In this document: positions 24,870 through 32,811 of the stretch, one piece after another
Layout: each line of letters starts with the position of its first letter
How positions within the stretch are numbered: the first letter of the stretch is position 1
Source of the DNA: Halopseudomonas sabulinigri
Lineage (GTDB): Bacteria > Pseudomonadota > Gammaproteobacteria > Pseudomonadales > Pseudomonadaceae
Reading direction: 5' to 3'
NCBI GenBank assembly: GCA_011053055.1
Contig: DRHT01000013.1
Coordinates: forward strand, 1-39,403
DNA: 39,403 nt
Made by a program: the position numbers and the translations under genes
The notes under the pieces: generated by a model
The model's input: the letters and a program-made list of their open reading frames with translations, nothing else
What the model was told of the DNA's origin: nothing
The model's database searches: none

Positions 24870-25538
24870 TCAAGTGCCGGTGATGAGAGTGTCAGCGGTA
24901 TACAGACTTACTTGTCGAAATTCAGCGGGTTCGCCCAAATCGGGCGAGGTACGCCCTGACAGGATCTGCTGGCGCCGGTAGGGAAAATGGTCTAAATCCC
25001 TGACTCTTGAATCTGCAATTAGCACGGCATTCGCGCGCTGCACAAAGTGATCAAGAAACGGGCGGTTGTCGGCGTCGTAGAGCACGTCGGCAGCAATAAT
25101 CAGGTCGAGTGGCCCGCTGACAGCAAAGTAATCGGCGGCGATTTCGAGGCGCATATCATTGAGTTTGGCGTTTAATCCACAGGCCATTTGTGCCGGCTGA
25201 TCCAGATCGCAGGCGATGACGCGGTCAGCGCCCGCCAGTTTGCAGGCCAGTGCCACCACGCCCGAACCAGCACCAAAATCGAGTACCCGTTTGCCTCTCA
25301 CGTGCTGCGGATGGTCAAGAATCCAGCGTGCCAGCGCTAAACCGCTGCCCCAGCAAAAGCCCCAGTAGGGCGGGTTTTCCAATAGTCGGCGAGTCTCTTC
25401 GCTGGCGAAGGCGCGGTCAAGATTGGCCGGATCAAGCAGCAATAGCTCCAGCTCAGGCAATTCGGGCAAGCGAGTGGTTAACAGTTGCGCTTCGGGAAGC
25501 ACCTTGTGTAATTCAGCGGTGAGAGTAGCGAGGGTCAT
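24870..25538 (-). CDS. ETFB lysine methyltransferase-like SAM enzyme
   Basis: This is a class I SAM-dependent methyltransferase of 222 residues. The SAM-binding glycine motif is RVLDFGAGSGVVALA (about 84-98), followed by VIACDLDQPAQ (acidic ribose ligand) and LIIAADVLYDADNRPF. The upstream PPYWGFCWGSGLALARWILD resembles the entry segment of ETFB lysine methyltransferases (METTL20-like), which share family annotation with PrmA and nicotinamide methylases. The substrate is therefore probably a protein lysine, perhaps on electron-transfer flavoprotein, but that is an inference. It is monocistronic, with 78 bases to cnoX. Confidence 0.75.
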   Translation of the reverse strand: MTLATLTAELHKVLPEAQLLTTRLPELPELELLLLDPANLDRAFASEETRRLLENPPYWGFCWGSGLALARWILDHPQHVRGKRVLDFGAGSGVVALACKLAGADRVIACDLDQPAQMACGLNAKLNDMRLEIAADYFAVSGPLDLIIAADVLYDADNRPFLDHFVQRANAVLIADSRVRDLDHFPYRRQQILSGRTSPDLGEPAEFRQVSLYTADTLITGT

Positions 25539-25599
25539 GGCGATATCCGCAGTTCAGTCGCGGCTATTGTAACCCTCGGAGCTCTTGGTAGCGGAACCT

Positions 25600-26505
25600 T
25601 CAAGGCTGCAGGACAGCGCGCAGCCGGCTGTTTAGAAACTCAATCAGCGCGCGCGTGGCCAGTGTTGGGTAGAGGTTGGGTGCCGTCAGCAAGTAGAGCT
25701 GATCGCCCCAAGCGCTGACTCTGGCGCGGTAGTCGGGTAGCAGTCTCGACAGTTCGCCGCTGTCGAGTTCGTGCTGCACGCTGTATAGCGGCAGCAGCGC
25801 GAAGCCTACGTTAGCTAAGGCGGCACGCTTGAGGAACGGCATGTCTTCGGTTTGCAATCGTGGGCGCAAGGTCAGAGTGTGGGTCTGCCTGCCGTCGAAC
25901 AGCTCCAATGGCAGGCGTTGCTCGGGTAAATTGACGCTGACCATGTCCAGCTGCAACAGGTCGTCGGGCTGCTGTGGTGTGCCGTGCTGTTGTAAATAGG
26001 CGGGGCTGGCACAGAGCGCCCAGTCGACCGGGCCAAGATCACGGGCGACCAGAGTGTCGGGCGGGGTCGAGGTGACCCGTATAGCGACATCAATCTCGGC
26101 GGCCACCAGGTCAAAGATACGGTTGCTGAAGGTCAGCTGCAGGCTAACCTCAGGGTAGAGATTGGCGAATTCCAGCAGTAGCGGGCCGACCACCTGTTGG
26201 CCCAGTGCAACCGGTACGCTGAGACGAATATGTCCGCGCAGGTTCTTGCCCAAGTCGTCTACCGTAGCCTGCAGTGCTTGCAGCTCCTGACTGATGCGCG
26301 CGGCATGCTCGTAGAGCGCCCAGCCAATCTGCGTGGGTTCCACGCGGCGTGTGGTGCGGCGGAATAGCTGCACCTGCATGCTTTGCTCCAGCGCTTTTAG
26401 TCGACGGCTGACGTGCGAACGTGAGGTCCCAAGCCGGCGAGCGGCGCTGCTCATGCTGCCGGCTTCAACAACGGCGCTGAGAAACTGCAGGTTTTTTATA
26501 TCCAC
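25600..26505 (-). CDS. LysR-type transcriptional regulator
   Basis: The 301-residue protein has an N-terminal winged helix-turn-helix (MDIKNLQFLSAVVEAGSMSS, then ARRLGTSRSHVSRRLKALEQ) and a substrate-binding domain from about residue 90 (GHIRLSVPVALGQQVVGPLL to the C-terminus). It uses a GTG start at 26505. It is divergent from the nitronate monooxygenase-like gene across 131 bases, the usual arrangement for a LysR regulator and its target. Its C-terminal domain resembles the common AaeR/DsdA-type group; no ligand can be assigned. The tandem CCTATT at 26505-26510 and 26515-26520 lies at its own start. Confidence 0.88.
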   Translation of the reverse strand: MDIKNLQFLSAVVEAGSMSSAARRLGTSRSHVSRRLKALEQSMQVQLFRRTTRRVEPTQIGWALYEHAARISQELQALQATVDDLGKNLRGHIRLSVPVALGQQVVGPLLLEFANLYPEVSLQLTFSNRIFDLVAAEIDVAIRVTSTPPDTLVARDLGPVDWALCASPAYLQQHGTPQQPDDLLQLDMVSVNLPEQRLPLELFDGRQTHTLTLRPRLQTEDMPFLKRAALANVGFALLPLYSVQHELDSGELSRLLPDYRARVSAWGDQLYLLTAPNLYPTLATRALIEFLNSRLRAVLQP

Positions 26506-26636
26506 CTATTGTTGCCTATTCGTAAACAGTTTGGGCTTATTGGTGGGCATTGTAGATTAAATAGCAGGCTTCTATAGTCCCAGCACCAAATTTTTGTGAT
26601 CTTGTCATCGCCCGACTTAGTCCAAGGAGAACAACA

Positions 26637-27626
26637 ATGAGTCTACCCAGCGTTCTGCAGAACTCGCTCACATTGCCGGTTATCTGCTCCCCCCTGTTCA
26701 TTATTTCCAATCCCGATCTGGTGATTGCTCAATGCAAGGCCGGTGTAGTCGGTTCCTTTCCTGCGCTTAATGCTCGTCCTGCCGAAGAGTTGGACGTGTG
26801 GCTTGAGCGCATTACCCGCGAGTTGGCGGAGTACAAGGCGGCAAATCCTGATGCCGTAGTCGCGCCCTTTGCGGTGAACCAGATTGTGCATAGCAGCAAT
26901 GATCGCCTGCAGCATGACGTAGAAATGTGCGTTAAGTACAAGGTGCCAATCGTCATTACCAGCCTGCGTGCGCCTAACGAAGTGGTTGGGCCGATTCACA
27001 GCTACGGCGGTCTGGTATTCCACGATGTAATCAACGTTAAACACGCCAAAAAAGCGATTGAAGCGGGCGTCGACGGTCTGATTCTGGTCTGTGCTGGCGC
27101 CGGTGGCCACGCTGGGCAGCTGAGCCCCTTTGCGCTGGTATCGGAAATTCGTGAGTTCTATGACGGCCCTATCATCCTGTCTGGTTCGATTTCCAAGGGC
27201 GAGCAAATTCTTGCAGCCCAGGCCATGGGCGCAGATCTGGCCTATATGGGCACGCGCTTTATCGCCACGCACGAAGCCAATGCGGATCAGGCCTACAAGC
27301 AGATGCTGGTGGATACCAGTGCCGATGACATCGTCTACAGCAACCTGTTTACCGGCGTGCATGGCAATTATTTGAAGCCCAGTATTCAAAACGCCGGGAT
27401 GGACCCGAATGCGTTGCCGGAAGGCGACAAGAGCACCATGAAGTTTGGCTCAGGCGGCAGCAATAAGAGCAAGGCTTGGCGCGATATCTGGGGCGCAGGG
27501 CAAGGCGTGGGCAGTATCGGCGCGATTACCTCCACGGCAGAAGCGGTTAGCAAGCTTGAGAAAGAGTATGCCAGCGCGCGTGCACGTATGCAGAGCATCG
27601 CTAGCCCTTACGGAGAACAGTCATGA
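26637..27626 (+). CDS. Nitronate monooxygenase-like flavoprotein
   Basis: This FMN enzyme belongs to the 2-nitropropane dioxygenase/nitronate monooxygenase family, which oxidises alkyl nitronates; relatives also act on other substrates. The 329-residue TIM-barrel shows LPVICSPLFIISNPDLVIAQ at the N-terminus. It also has VDGLILVCAGAGGHAGQLSP (His158 at the catalytic position), IILSGSISKGEQILAAQAMG and ADLAYMGTRFIATHEA (FMN phosphate binding). AAGGAG precedes the ATG at 26637. It overlaps the acyl-CoA synthetase by ATGA, so the two are co-translated. The divergent LysR gene is the likely regulator. Confidence 0.88.
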   Translation: MSLPSVLQNSLTLPVICSPLFIISNPDLVIAQCKAGVVGSFPALNARPAEELDVWLERITRELAEYKAANPDAVVAPFAVNQIVHSSNDRLQHDVEMCVKYKVPIVITSLRAPNEVVGPIHSYGGLVFHDVINVKHAKKAIEAGVDGLILVCAGAGGHAGQLSPFALVSEIREFYDGPIILSGSISKGEQILAAQAMGADLAYMGTRFIATHEANADQAYKQMLVDTSADDIVYSNLFTGVHGNYLKPSIQNAGMDPNALPEGDKSTMKFGSGGSNKSKAWRDIWGAGQGVGSIGAITSTAEAVSKLEKEYASARARMQSIASPYGEQS

Positions 27627-29107
27627 CCGCTCGTTTAATTTGTGGTGATCTGGATCGCAGTGGTGATGAGGTTGCTCAGCGTGCGTTACAGCTTGCAGGT
27701 GGTCTGGCGCGGCTAGGGGTTGAAGACGGTGATGTCATGGCTGTGATGCTGCGCAACGGCCCGGCGTTTATCGATGCGATCCAGAGTTGCCAGACCGCGG
27801 GCTGTTTTTATTGCCCGGTGAATTGGCACTTTAAAGCGGAAGAAGTCGCGTTCCTGCTGAAAGATTCGGCGGCTAAGGTGTTTTTGGTCGAGGCCGATCT
27901 GCTCGACGCGCTCGAAGGTGCTATCCCAGAGGGCGTCACGGTATTGGTAAACGGCGCTTCTGGTGGGCTCACCGCAGGACGCTTGCCTTATGAAGCATGG
28001 CTCGCGGAACAAGCAGTGTATGAAGGTGAGGTGCGTACGCCACGCACCCATATGGCTTATACATCAGGTACTACCGGTCGCCCTAAAGGCGTTAAGCGCA
28101 TGGCGCCGCCACCGGAAGATCGGGAGGCTTTGGCAGTAGCCATACAGGCTTTGTCGCGCACCACCTGGGGGATTGAGCCGGGTGTGCGTACATTGGTTTC
28201 TGCTCCGCTCTATCACAGCGCGCCTAGCTCCTTCGCGCAGCAGTCGATCGTGCAAGCCGAGCTGATGGTGGTGATGCCGCGCTTTGATGCGGAACAAACG
28301 CTAGCACTGATCCAGAAGCACCGAATCGATACAGTGTTTTTGGTGCCGATCATGTATGTGCGTTTGCTGCGACTGCCGGAAGACGTAAAAGCCAAATATG
28401 ATTTGTCATCAGTGCGTTTCGTCGCGTCTACCGGCGCGCCTTGTGCGCCGGATGTGAAGCTGCAGATGCTCGACTGGTGGGGCCCGGTTATTTATGAAAC
28501 CTACGCTTCCAGCGAAACCGGCATGATCACTATTCAAGACCCCATATCTGCGCGCCGCAAGCCGGGCAGCGTGGGTAGGCTGATTGGCGAGACGCGTATT
28601 CGTATTGTCGATGAAGAAGGGAACGACTGCCCACAAGGCGAGCCGGGCGTGATCTACGTGCGTCAGCCCGCGGTGCCGGACTTCACTTACCTCAATAACG
28701 ACGAGGCACGCGAAAAGGCGGGCCTGGGTGATTTGGTTACGGTGGGCGACATTGGCTATATGGATGAGGAGGGTTACCTCTACATCTGCGATCGCAAGTC
28801 GGACATGGTGATTTCCGGTGGTGTGAATATCTATCCAGCCGAGATTGAGCATGTGTTGATTACCCTGCCTGGGGTAATCGACTGCGCCGTGGTAGGTATT
28901 CCCGATGCGGAGTATGGCGAGTCGTTGATGGCCGTAGTCGCCGCCCCTGAAGGGCTGCTCAGCGCAGAGCAAGTGCAGCAGTTTGTGCGCGAGCGTTTGG
29001 CGGGCTATAAGGTGCCGCGTCGCGTTGAACTGATCGAGAGTTTGCCGCGCGATGATAACGGCAAGGTCGCCAAGCGTCGTCTGCGCGAACTCTTTGTTCC
29101 CTCCTGA
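27623..29107 (+). CDS. Acyl-CoA synthetase (AMP-forming)
   Basis: This enzyme of the ANL superfamily activates a carboxylic acid to its CoA thioester with ATP. The 494-residue protein has the P-loop YTSGTTGRPKGV (146-157), the YETYASSETG motif (about 295-305), the ribose/hinge segment LYICDRKSDMVISGGVNIYP, and the catalytic Lys481 in NGKVAKRRL. It is most like the FadD-related ligases that act on bulky or aromatic acids, but the substrate cannot be fixed from sequence. It shares ATGA with the flavoprotein gene upstream, suggesting successive steps in one catabolic route. A putative terminator follows. Confidence 0.88.
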   Translation: MTARLICGDLDRSGDEVAQRALQLAGGLARLGVEDGDVMAVMLRNGPAFIDAIQSCQTAGCFYCPVNWHFKAEEVAFLLKDSAAKVFLVEADLLDALEGAIPEGVTVLVNGASGGLTAGRLPYEAWLAEQAVYEGEVRTPRTHMAYTSGTTGRPKGVKRMAPPPEDREALAVAIQALSRTTWGIEPGVRTLVSAPLYHSAPSSFAQQSIVQAELMVVMPRFDAEQTLALIQKHRIDTVFLVPIMYVRLLRLPEDVKAKYDLSSVRFVASTGAPCAPDVKLQMLDWWGPVIYETYASSETGMITIQDPISARRKPGSVGRLIGETRIRIVDEEGNDCPQGEPGVIYVRQPAVPDFTYLNNDEAREKAGLGDLVTVGDIGYMDEEGYLYICDRKSDMVISGGVNIYPAEIEHVLITLPGVIDCAVVGIPDAEYGESLMAVVAAPEGLLSAEQVQQFVRERLAGYKVPRRVELIESLPRDDNGKVAKRRLRELFVPS

Positions 29108-29108
29108 G

Positions 29109-29153
29109 ACCAAAATCGCGTGTTTTCTGCCTTCCCGGCGGGTTTTGGTTTTG
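29109..29153 (+). terminator. Probable terminator after the acyl-CoA synthetase
   Basis: ACCAAAA (29109-29115) pairs with TTTTGGT (29143-29149), supported by CGC/GCG inside, and is followed by a short T run. The loop is large, so this is a moderate rather than strong terminator. Confidence 0.42.
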
Positions 29154-29178
29154 AAATGTGAGGATACATTTTTATCGA

Positions 29179-29210
29179 GGCCTACAAGAGAGTAAGATGT
29201 AGGCCGCTTT
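29179..29210 (+). promoter_or_regulatory. Stem-loop in front of nrdR
   Basis: A perfect GGCCTACA (29179-29186) / TGTAGGCC (29198-29205) stem with an 11-base purine-rich loop is followed by GCTTTT. It ends 22 bases before the nrdR ATG. It may end upstream transcription or act as a leader or operator for the nrdR-rib run. Confidence 0.4.
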
Positions 29211-29231
29211 TATCCGTCCGGGAAAACTTAC

Positions 29232-29705
29232 ATGCATTGTCCATTCTGTGGCGCCAATGACACCAAGGTGATCGACTCTCGCCTCGTGGCCGAGGGTGAC
29301 CAGGTGCGCCGTCGTCGCGAATGCCTTGCCTGTCAGGAACGTTTCACTACCTTCGAAACCGCTGAGCTGGTCCTGCCGCGCATCATCAAGCAGGACGGGC
29401 GCCGGCAACCCTTTGATGAAGAAAAGCTGCGTGCCGGTTTCCAGCGTGCGCTGGAAAAACGTCCGGTTAGCGTGGAGCAAATCGAAGCTGCCATTGGCCA
29501 TATCAAGCACCGTTTGCGCGCCACTGGCGAGCGTGAGGTTAAGGCCATGGTAGTCGGCGAGATGGTCATGAGTGAGCTCAAGCAGCTCGACGAAGTCGCC
29601 TATATTCGCTTTGCCTCCGTGTATCGCCGTTTCCAGGATCTGAACCAATTCCGCGAAGAAATCGAGCGCCTGTCGCGCCGTGACCAGGATGATACTGATG
29701 CCTGA
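29232..29705 (+). CDS. nrdR: Transcriptional repressor NrdR
   Basis: NrdR senses ATP/dATP and represses ribonucleotide reductase genes. The 157-residue product has the N-terminal zinc ribbon with Cys3, Cys6, Cys31 and Cys34 ([17 protein letters not shown], then [16 protein letters not shown]). An ATP-cone follows from about residue 49 ([20 protein letters not shown] to about 139). It begins a long co-directional run and overlaps ribD by 8 bases, the common proteobacterial pairing. A stem-loop lies 26 bases upstream. Confidence 0.97.
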   Translation: MHCPFCGANDTKVIDSRLVAEGDQVRRRRECLACQERFTTFETAELVLPRIIKQDGRRQPFDEEKLRAGFQRALEKRPVSVEQIEAAIGHIKHRLRATGEREVKAMVVGEMVMSELKQLDEVAYIRFASVYRRFQDLNQFREEIERLSRRDQDDTDA

Positions 29706-30828
29706 GTGGAGCTTTGCTGACCGTGAGTTGATGAGCCGAGCGCTGGAGCTTGCCGCTCGGGGTTTGTACACCACCGAGCCCAATCCCAGAGTTGGCTGCG
29801 TGCTGGTGCACGGCGAGCAGGTTGTCGGCGAAGGCTGGCACGTGCAGGCCGGCGAAGGCCATGCCGAAGTCAATGCGCTGGCGCAGGCCGGCGAACGGGC
29901 GCGCGGCGCCACTGCATACGTCACCCTGGAGCCCTGCAGCCATTTTGGTAAGACTCCGCCCTGCGCCGATGCCTTGATCAAAGCCGGTGTCAGCCGCGTA
30001 GTCGCGGCCATGCAAGACCCTAATCCACAAGTCGCTGGCAACGGTCTGCAGCGCCTGCGTGACGCGGGCATCGAGGTCACCTGTGGTTTGTTGGAAGAGC
30101 AGGCTCGCGAGCTTAATCCTGGCTTTATTAAACGCATGCAGCAGGGCTTGCCTTGGGTGCGAGTCAAGTTGGCGATGAGTTTGGATGGCCGTACCGCCAT
30201 GGCCAGTGGTGAAAGCAAATGGATTACTGGTCCCGCCGCGCGCGCCGATGTGCAGCGTCTGCGGGCCCGCAGTGGCGCTGTGATCAGCGGCGCCGATAGC
30301 GTATTGCTGGACGACTCGGCGCTGACCGTGCGTGCCAGTGAACTCGGCTTGTCTGCCGATGAGGCGGCAGCCGCCGTGCAGCGTCAGCCGCTGCGGGTTT
30401 TGATCGACAGTCTGCGGCGTGTGCCGCTGGAGCAACGTTTTTTTCGTGAAGCCGGGCCCACATTGGTGATCAGCACCAGCGCTGAACAGGCTGCGGAATC
30501 CTATCAGAGCATTGGCAGTGAGCTGCTGGCGCTGCCCGGTGACGATGGCAAGGTGGACCTTGTCACCGTGCTACGCAACTTGGCCGAGCGCGGTTGCAAC
30601 GAGGTACTGGTCGAGGCTGGTGCAGGGCTGTCTGGCGCTTTCTGGCGTGCCGGTCTGGTAGACGAACTTATTGTGTATATGGCGCCGCGCCTGCTGGGAA
30701 GTCAGGCGCGCCCATTGATGCAGCTCCCCTTCGAGAGCATGAGCGAGGCGATGGATATCGCCGTTACCGATATGCGAGCCATAGGCCAGGATTGGCGCAT
30801 CACCGCACGCCCGATTTTCCCTTCCTGA
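29698..30828 (+). CDS. ribD: Bifunctional riboflavin deaminase/reductase RibD
   Basis: RibD carries out the second and third steps of riboflavin synthesis: deamination of the pyrimidine intermediate, then NADPH reduction of its ribosyl chain. The 376-residue protein has the N-terminal deaminase with zinc ligands His55 (GHAEVNAL, proton-shuttle Glu57), Cys80 ([13 protein letters not shown]) and Cys89. The reductase domain runs from about residue 150 ([40 protein letters not shown]). ATG 29698 is preferred because AGGA lies 8 bases before it; it overlaps nrdR. The antiporter gene follows after 12 bases. Confidence 0.96.
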   Translation: MPEWSFADRELMSRALELAARGLYTTEPNPRVGCVLVHGEQVVGEGWHVQAGEGHAEVNALAQAGERARGATAYVTLEPCSHFGKTPPCADALIKAGVSRVVAAMQDPNPQVAGNGLQRLRDAGIEVTCGLLEEQARELNPGFIKRMQQGLPWVRVKLAMSLDGRTAMASGESKWITGPAARADVQRLRARSGAVISGADSVLLDDSALTVRASELGLSADEAAAAVQRQPLRVLIDSLRRVPLEQRFFREAGPTLVISTSAEQAAESYQSIGSELLALPGDDGKVDLVTVLRNLAERGCNEVLVEAGAGLSGAFWRAGLVDELIVYMAPRLLGSQARPLMQLPFESMSEAMDIAVTDMRAIGQDWRITARPIFPS

Positions 30829-30840
30829 GAGTGTAAGACA

Positions 30841-32097
30841 ATGCAAAGCAGCGTACAGATACTGCTCCTGGTGATGGCAGTAGTCGCCTTTTTGGGCGTC
30901 GTTCTTGAAGAAGTCATTCATGTAAATAAAGCCAAGGTGGTGCTGCTGTTCGGCGCGCTATCGTGGATGGTGTTGTTTATCGCCGCGCCGGATGATGCCA
31001 TGCGCGCGCGGGTGCAGGGGGCACTGAACGAGAACATTACCGATATCGCCAGCCTCTGGTTGTTCCTGCTGGCGACCATGACCTTCGTGGCCTACCTGAA
31101 CAAGAAAGGCCTGATCGAAAACATCATTTACCGCATCCTGCCGGGCCGGATTACCGAGCGAAAGCTGCTGTTCCTGACCGGTATATTCTGCTTTGTTTTC
31201 TCTTCCATCGCCGACAATATCACCGCCACGCTGGTCTCGGTCGCTTTGGTGCTGAGTCTCAATCTGGAACTGCGCAAAATGCTGCGCTTTGCCACCCTGG
31301 TGGTGTTTGCCGTCAACTCCGGCGGCGTCTCGATGATTACCGGTGATGTCACCACACTGATGATTTTCATGGCCGATAAGGTCGAAATCACCAACCTGCT
31401 GTTGCTCAGTGCGCCGGCGCTGCTGGCGGTGTTGCTGTTGGCGGCCCTGCTGTCGGTTGGCCTTAATAGCGAAGTGGTGATTGAAAAAAATGCGTTGCAT
31501 GAATTGCGCGGCGTGGACAAGGTCATTGGCGGGCTCTTTCTAGTAACGATTTTCGCCACCATTCTGTTGAGCCTGTTCTTCGCGATTCCGCCAGTGCTGA
31601 CCTTCCTCACCGGTCTGGCAACCATGTTCCTGATTGCGCGCTTCTTCAATGAAGACATCGACAACGACCCGATTCTGGAATACATCCGCGTCATCGAGTT
31701 CGAGACGTTGCTGTTCTTCCTTGGCGTGCTGTTGCTGGTCGGCATGCTGCAGTTTATCGGCACGCTGCAGAGCCTGACCTCGCTGTATGACGTCATGCCG
31801 ACCCTGTTGGCCAATTTCTTGATGGGCATGTTGTCGGCGCTGATCGATAACGTTCCACTGACCGCCGCATTGCTCAAAGCAAACCTGCAGATGAGCGTCG
31901 CCGAGTGGATGGGTCTGACCTATGCTGTCGGTGTGGGCGGTTCCCTGCTTATAATTGGTTCCGCCGCCGGCATCGTTGCTATGAGCAAGATGCCTGGCCT
32001 CACCTTCATTACCTACCTGCGTAGCTTCGGTCTGTTGTTGATGGCCTTTGCTTTCGGCTTTATTGGCGTTTACGGGTTAGGACTGCTGGTCGCCTGA
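30841..32097 (+). CDS. nhaD: NhaD-type Na+/H+ antiporter
   Basis: NhaD antiporters export sodium in exchange for protons in halotolerant and marine bacteria. The 418-residue product has about eleven to twelve hydrophobic spans and belongs to the ion-transporter superfamily. Visible family segments are LFGALSWMVLFIAAPDD, FCFVFSSIADNITATLVSVA, VVFAVNSGGVSMITGDVTTL, MGMLSALIDNVPLTAALLKA and GSLLIIGSAAGIVAMSKMPG. The conserved acidic/polar residues within spans (DN in ADNIT and DNVPLT, TGDVTT) are present. It is inserted between ribD (12 bases) and ribE (28 bases), co-directional, with no terminator. I do not recall this in the usual Pseudomonas rib cluster. Confidence 0.9.
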   Translation: MQSSVQILLLVMAVVAFLGVVLEEVIHVNKAKVVLLFGALSWMVLFIAAPDDAMRARVQGALNENITDIASLWLFLLATMTFVAYLNKKGLIENIIYRILPGRITERKLLFLTGIFCFVFSSIADNITATLVSVALVLSLNLELRKMLRFATLVVFAVNSGGVSMITGDVTTLMIFMADKVEITNLLLLSAPALLAVLLLAALLSVGLNSEVVIEKNALHELRGVDKVIGGLFLVTIFATILLSLFFAIPPVLTFLTGLATMFLIARFFNEDIDNDPILEYIRVIEFETLLFFLGVLLLVGMLQFIGTLQSLTSLYDVMPTLLANFLMGMLSALIDNVPLTAALLKANLQMSVAEWMGLTYAVGVGGSLLIIGSAAGIVAMSKMPGLTFITYLRSFGLLLMAFAFGFIGVYGLGLLVA

Positions 32098-32125
32098 CCA
32101 GCACGGATCACGTACGAGGCAGTTT

Positions 32126-32788
32126 ATGTTTACCGGTATTATCGAAGCAGTTGGTCAGATTCAGAGCATGCAGCCCAGTGGTGGCGATGTGCGTCTGTAC
32201 GTCAAAACCGGCAAGCTGGATTTAGGCGACGTCAAATTGGGCGACAGCATTGCCGTTAACGGCGTCTGTCTAACTGCGGTGGAGCTGCCAGGCGATGGCT
32301 TTTGGGCTGATGTCAGCCAGGAGACTATTCGCCGTACCGCGTTATCGCGGCTAAAACCGGGCAGCCGGGTCAATCTAGAGAAAGCACTGACGCCGACCAC
32401 GCGCCTCGGTGGCCATTTGGTCAGCGGCCATGTGGACGGCGTCGGTAAGGTGCTATCGATGCACGAAGATGCGCGTTCCTGGCACTTTCGCATTGAGGCG
32501 CCTGCTGAGCTGGCCAAGTATATTGCCGAGAAAGGCTCGATTACGGTCGATGGAATCAGCCTGACCGTGAACGCGGTAGAGGGCGCCGTATTCCACCTGA
32601 ACATAGTGCCGCATACCCTGCAGGAAACCATCATGGGTGACTTCCAGAATGGTAGCCCGGTCAACCTTGAAGTTGATCTGATTGCCCGCTATTTGGAGCG
32701 CTTGCTGCTCGGCGAGAAAGCCGCAGAGCCAACCGCTGGCGGTATAAGCATGGGCTTTCTGGCCGAAAATGGTTTCCTCAAATCCTGA
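32126..32788 (+). CDS. ribE: Riboflavin synthase (alpha subunit)
   Basis: This enzyme dismutates two molecules of 6,7-dimethyl-8-ribityllumazine to riboflavin. The 220 residues contain the two lumazine-binding barrels: MFTGIIEAVGQIQSMQPSGG to about 97, and LVSGHVDGVGKVLSMHEDAR to about 195. Typical motifs are LGDSIAVNGVCLTAVEL and KGSITVDGISLTVNAVEGAV, with N-terminal Phe2-Thr-Gly at the active site. It carries various names in the literature (ribC or ribE). It starts after GAGG 28 bases past nhaD, and ribBA follows 23 bases later. Confidence 0.96.
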   Translation: MFTGIIEAVGQIQSMQPSGGDVRLYVKTGKLDLGDVKLGDSIAVNGVCLTAVELPGDGFWADVSQETIRRTALSRLKPGSRVNLEKALTPTTRLGGHLVSGHVDGVGKVLSMHEDARSWHFRIEAPAELAKYIAEKGSITVDGISLTVNAVEGAVFHLNIVPHTLQETIMGDFQNGSPVNLEVDLIARYLERLLLGEKAAEPTAGGISMGFLAENGFLKS

Positions 32789-32811
32789 TTAACCAGCCCC
32801 TGGAGGGCCGG

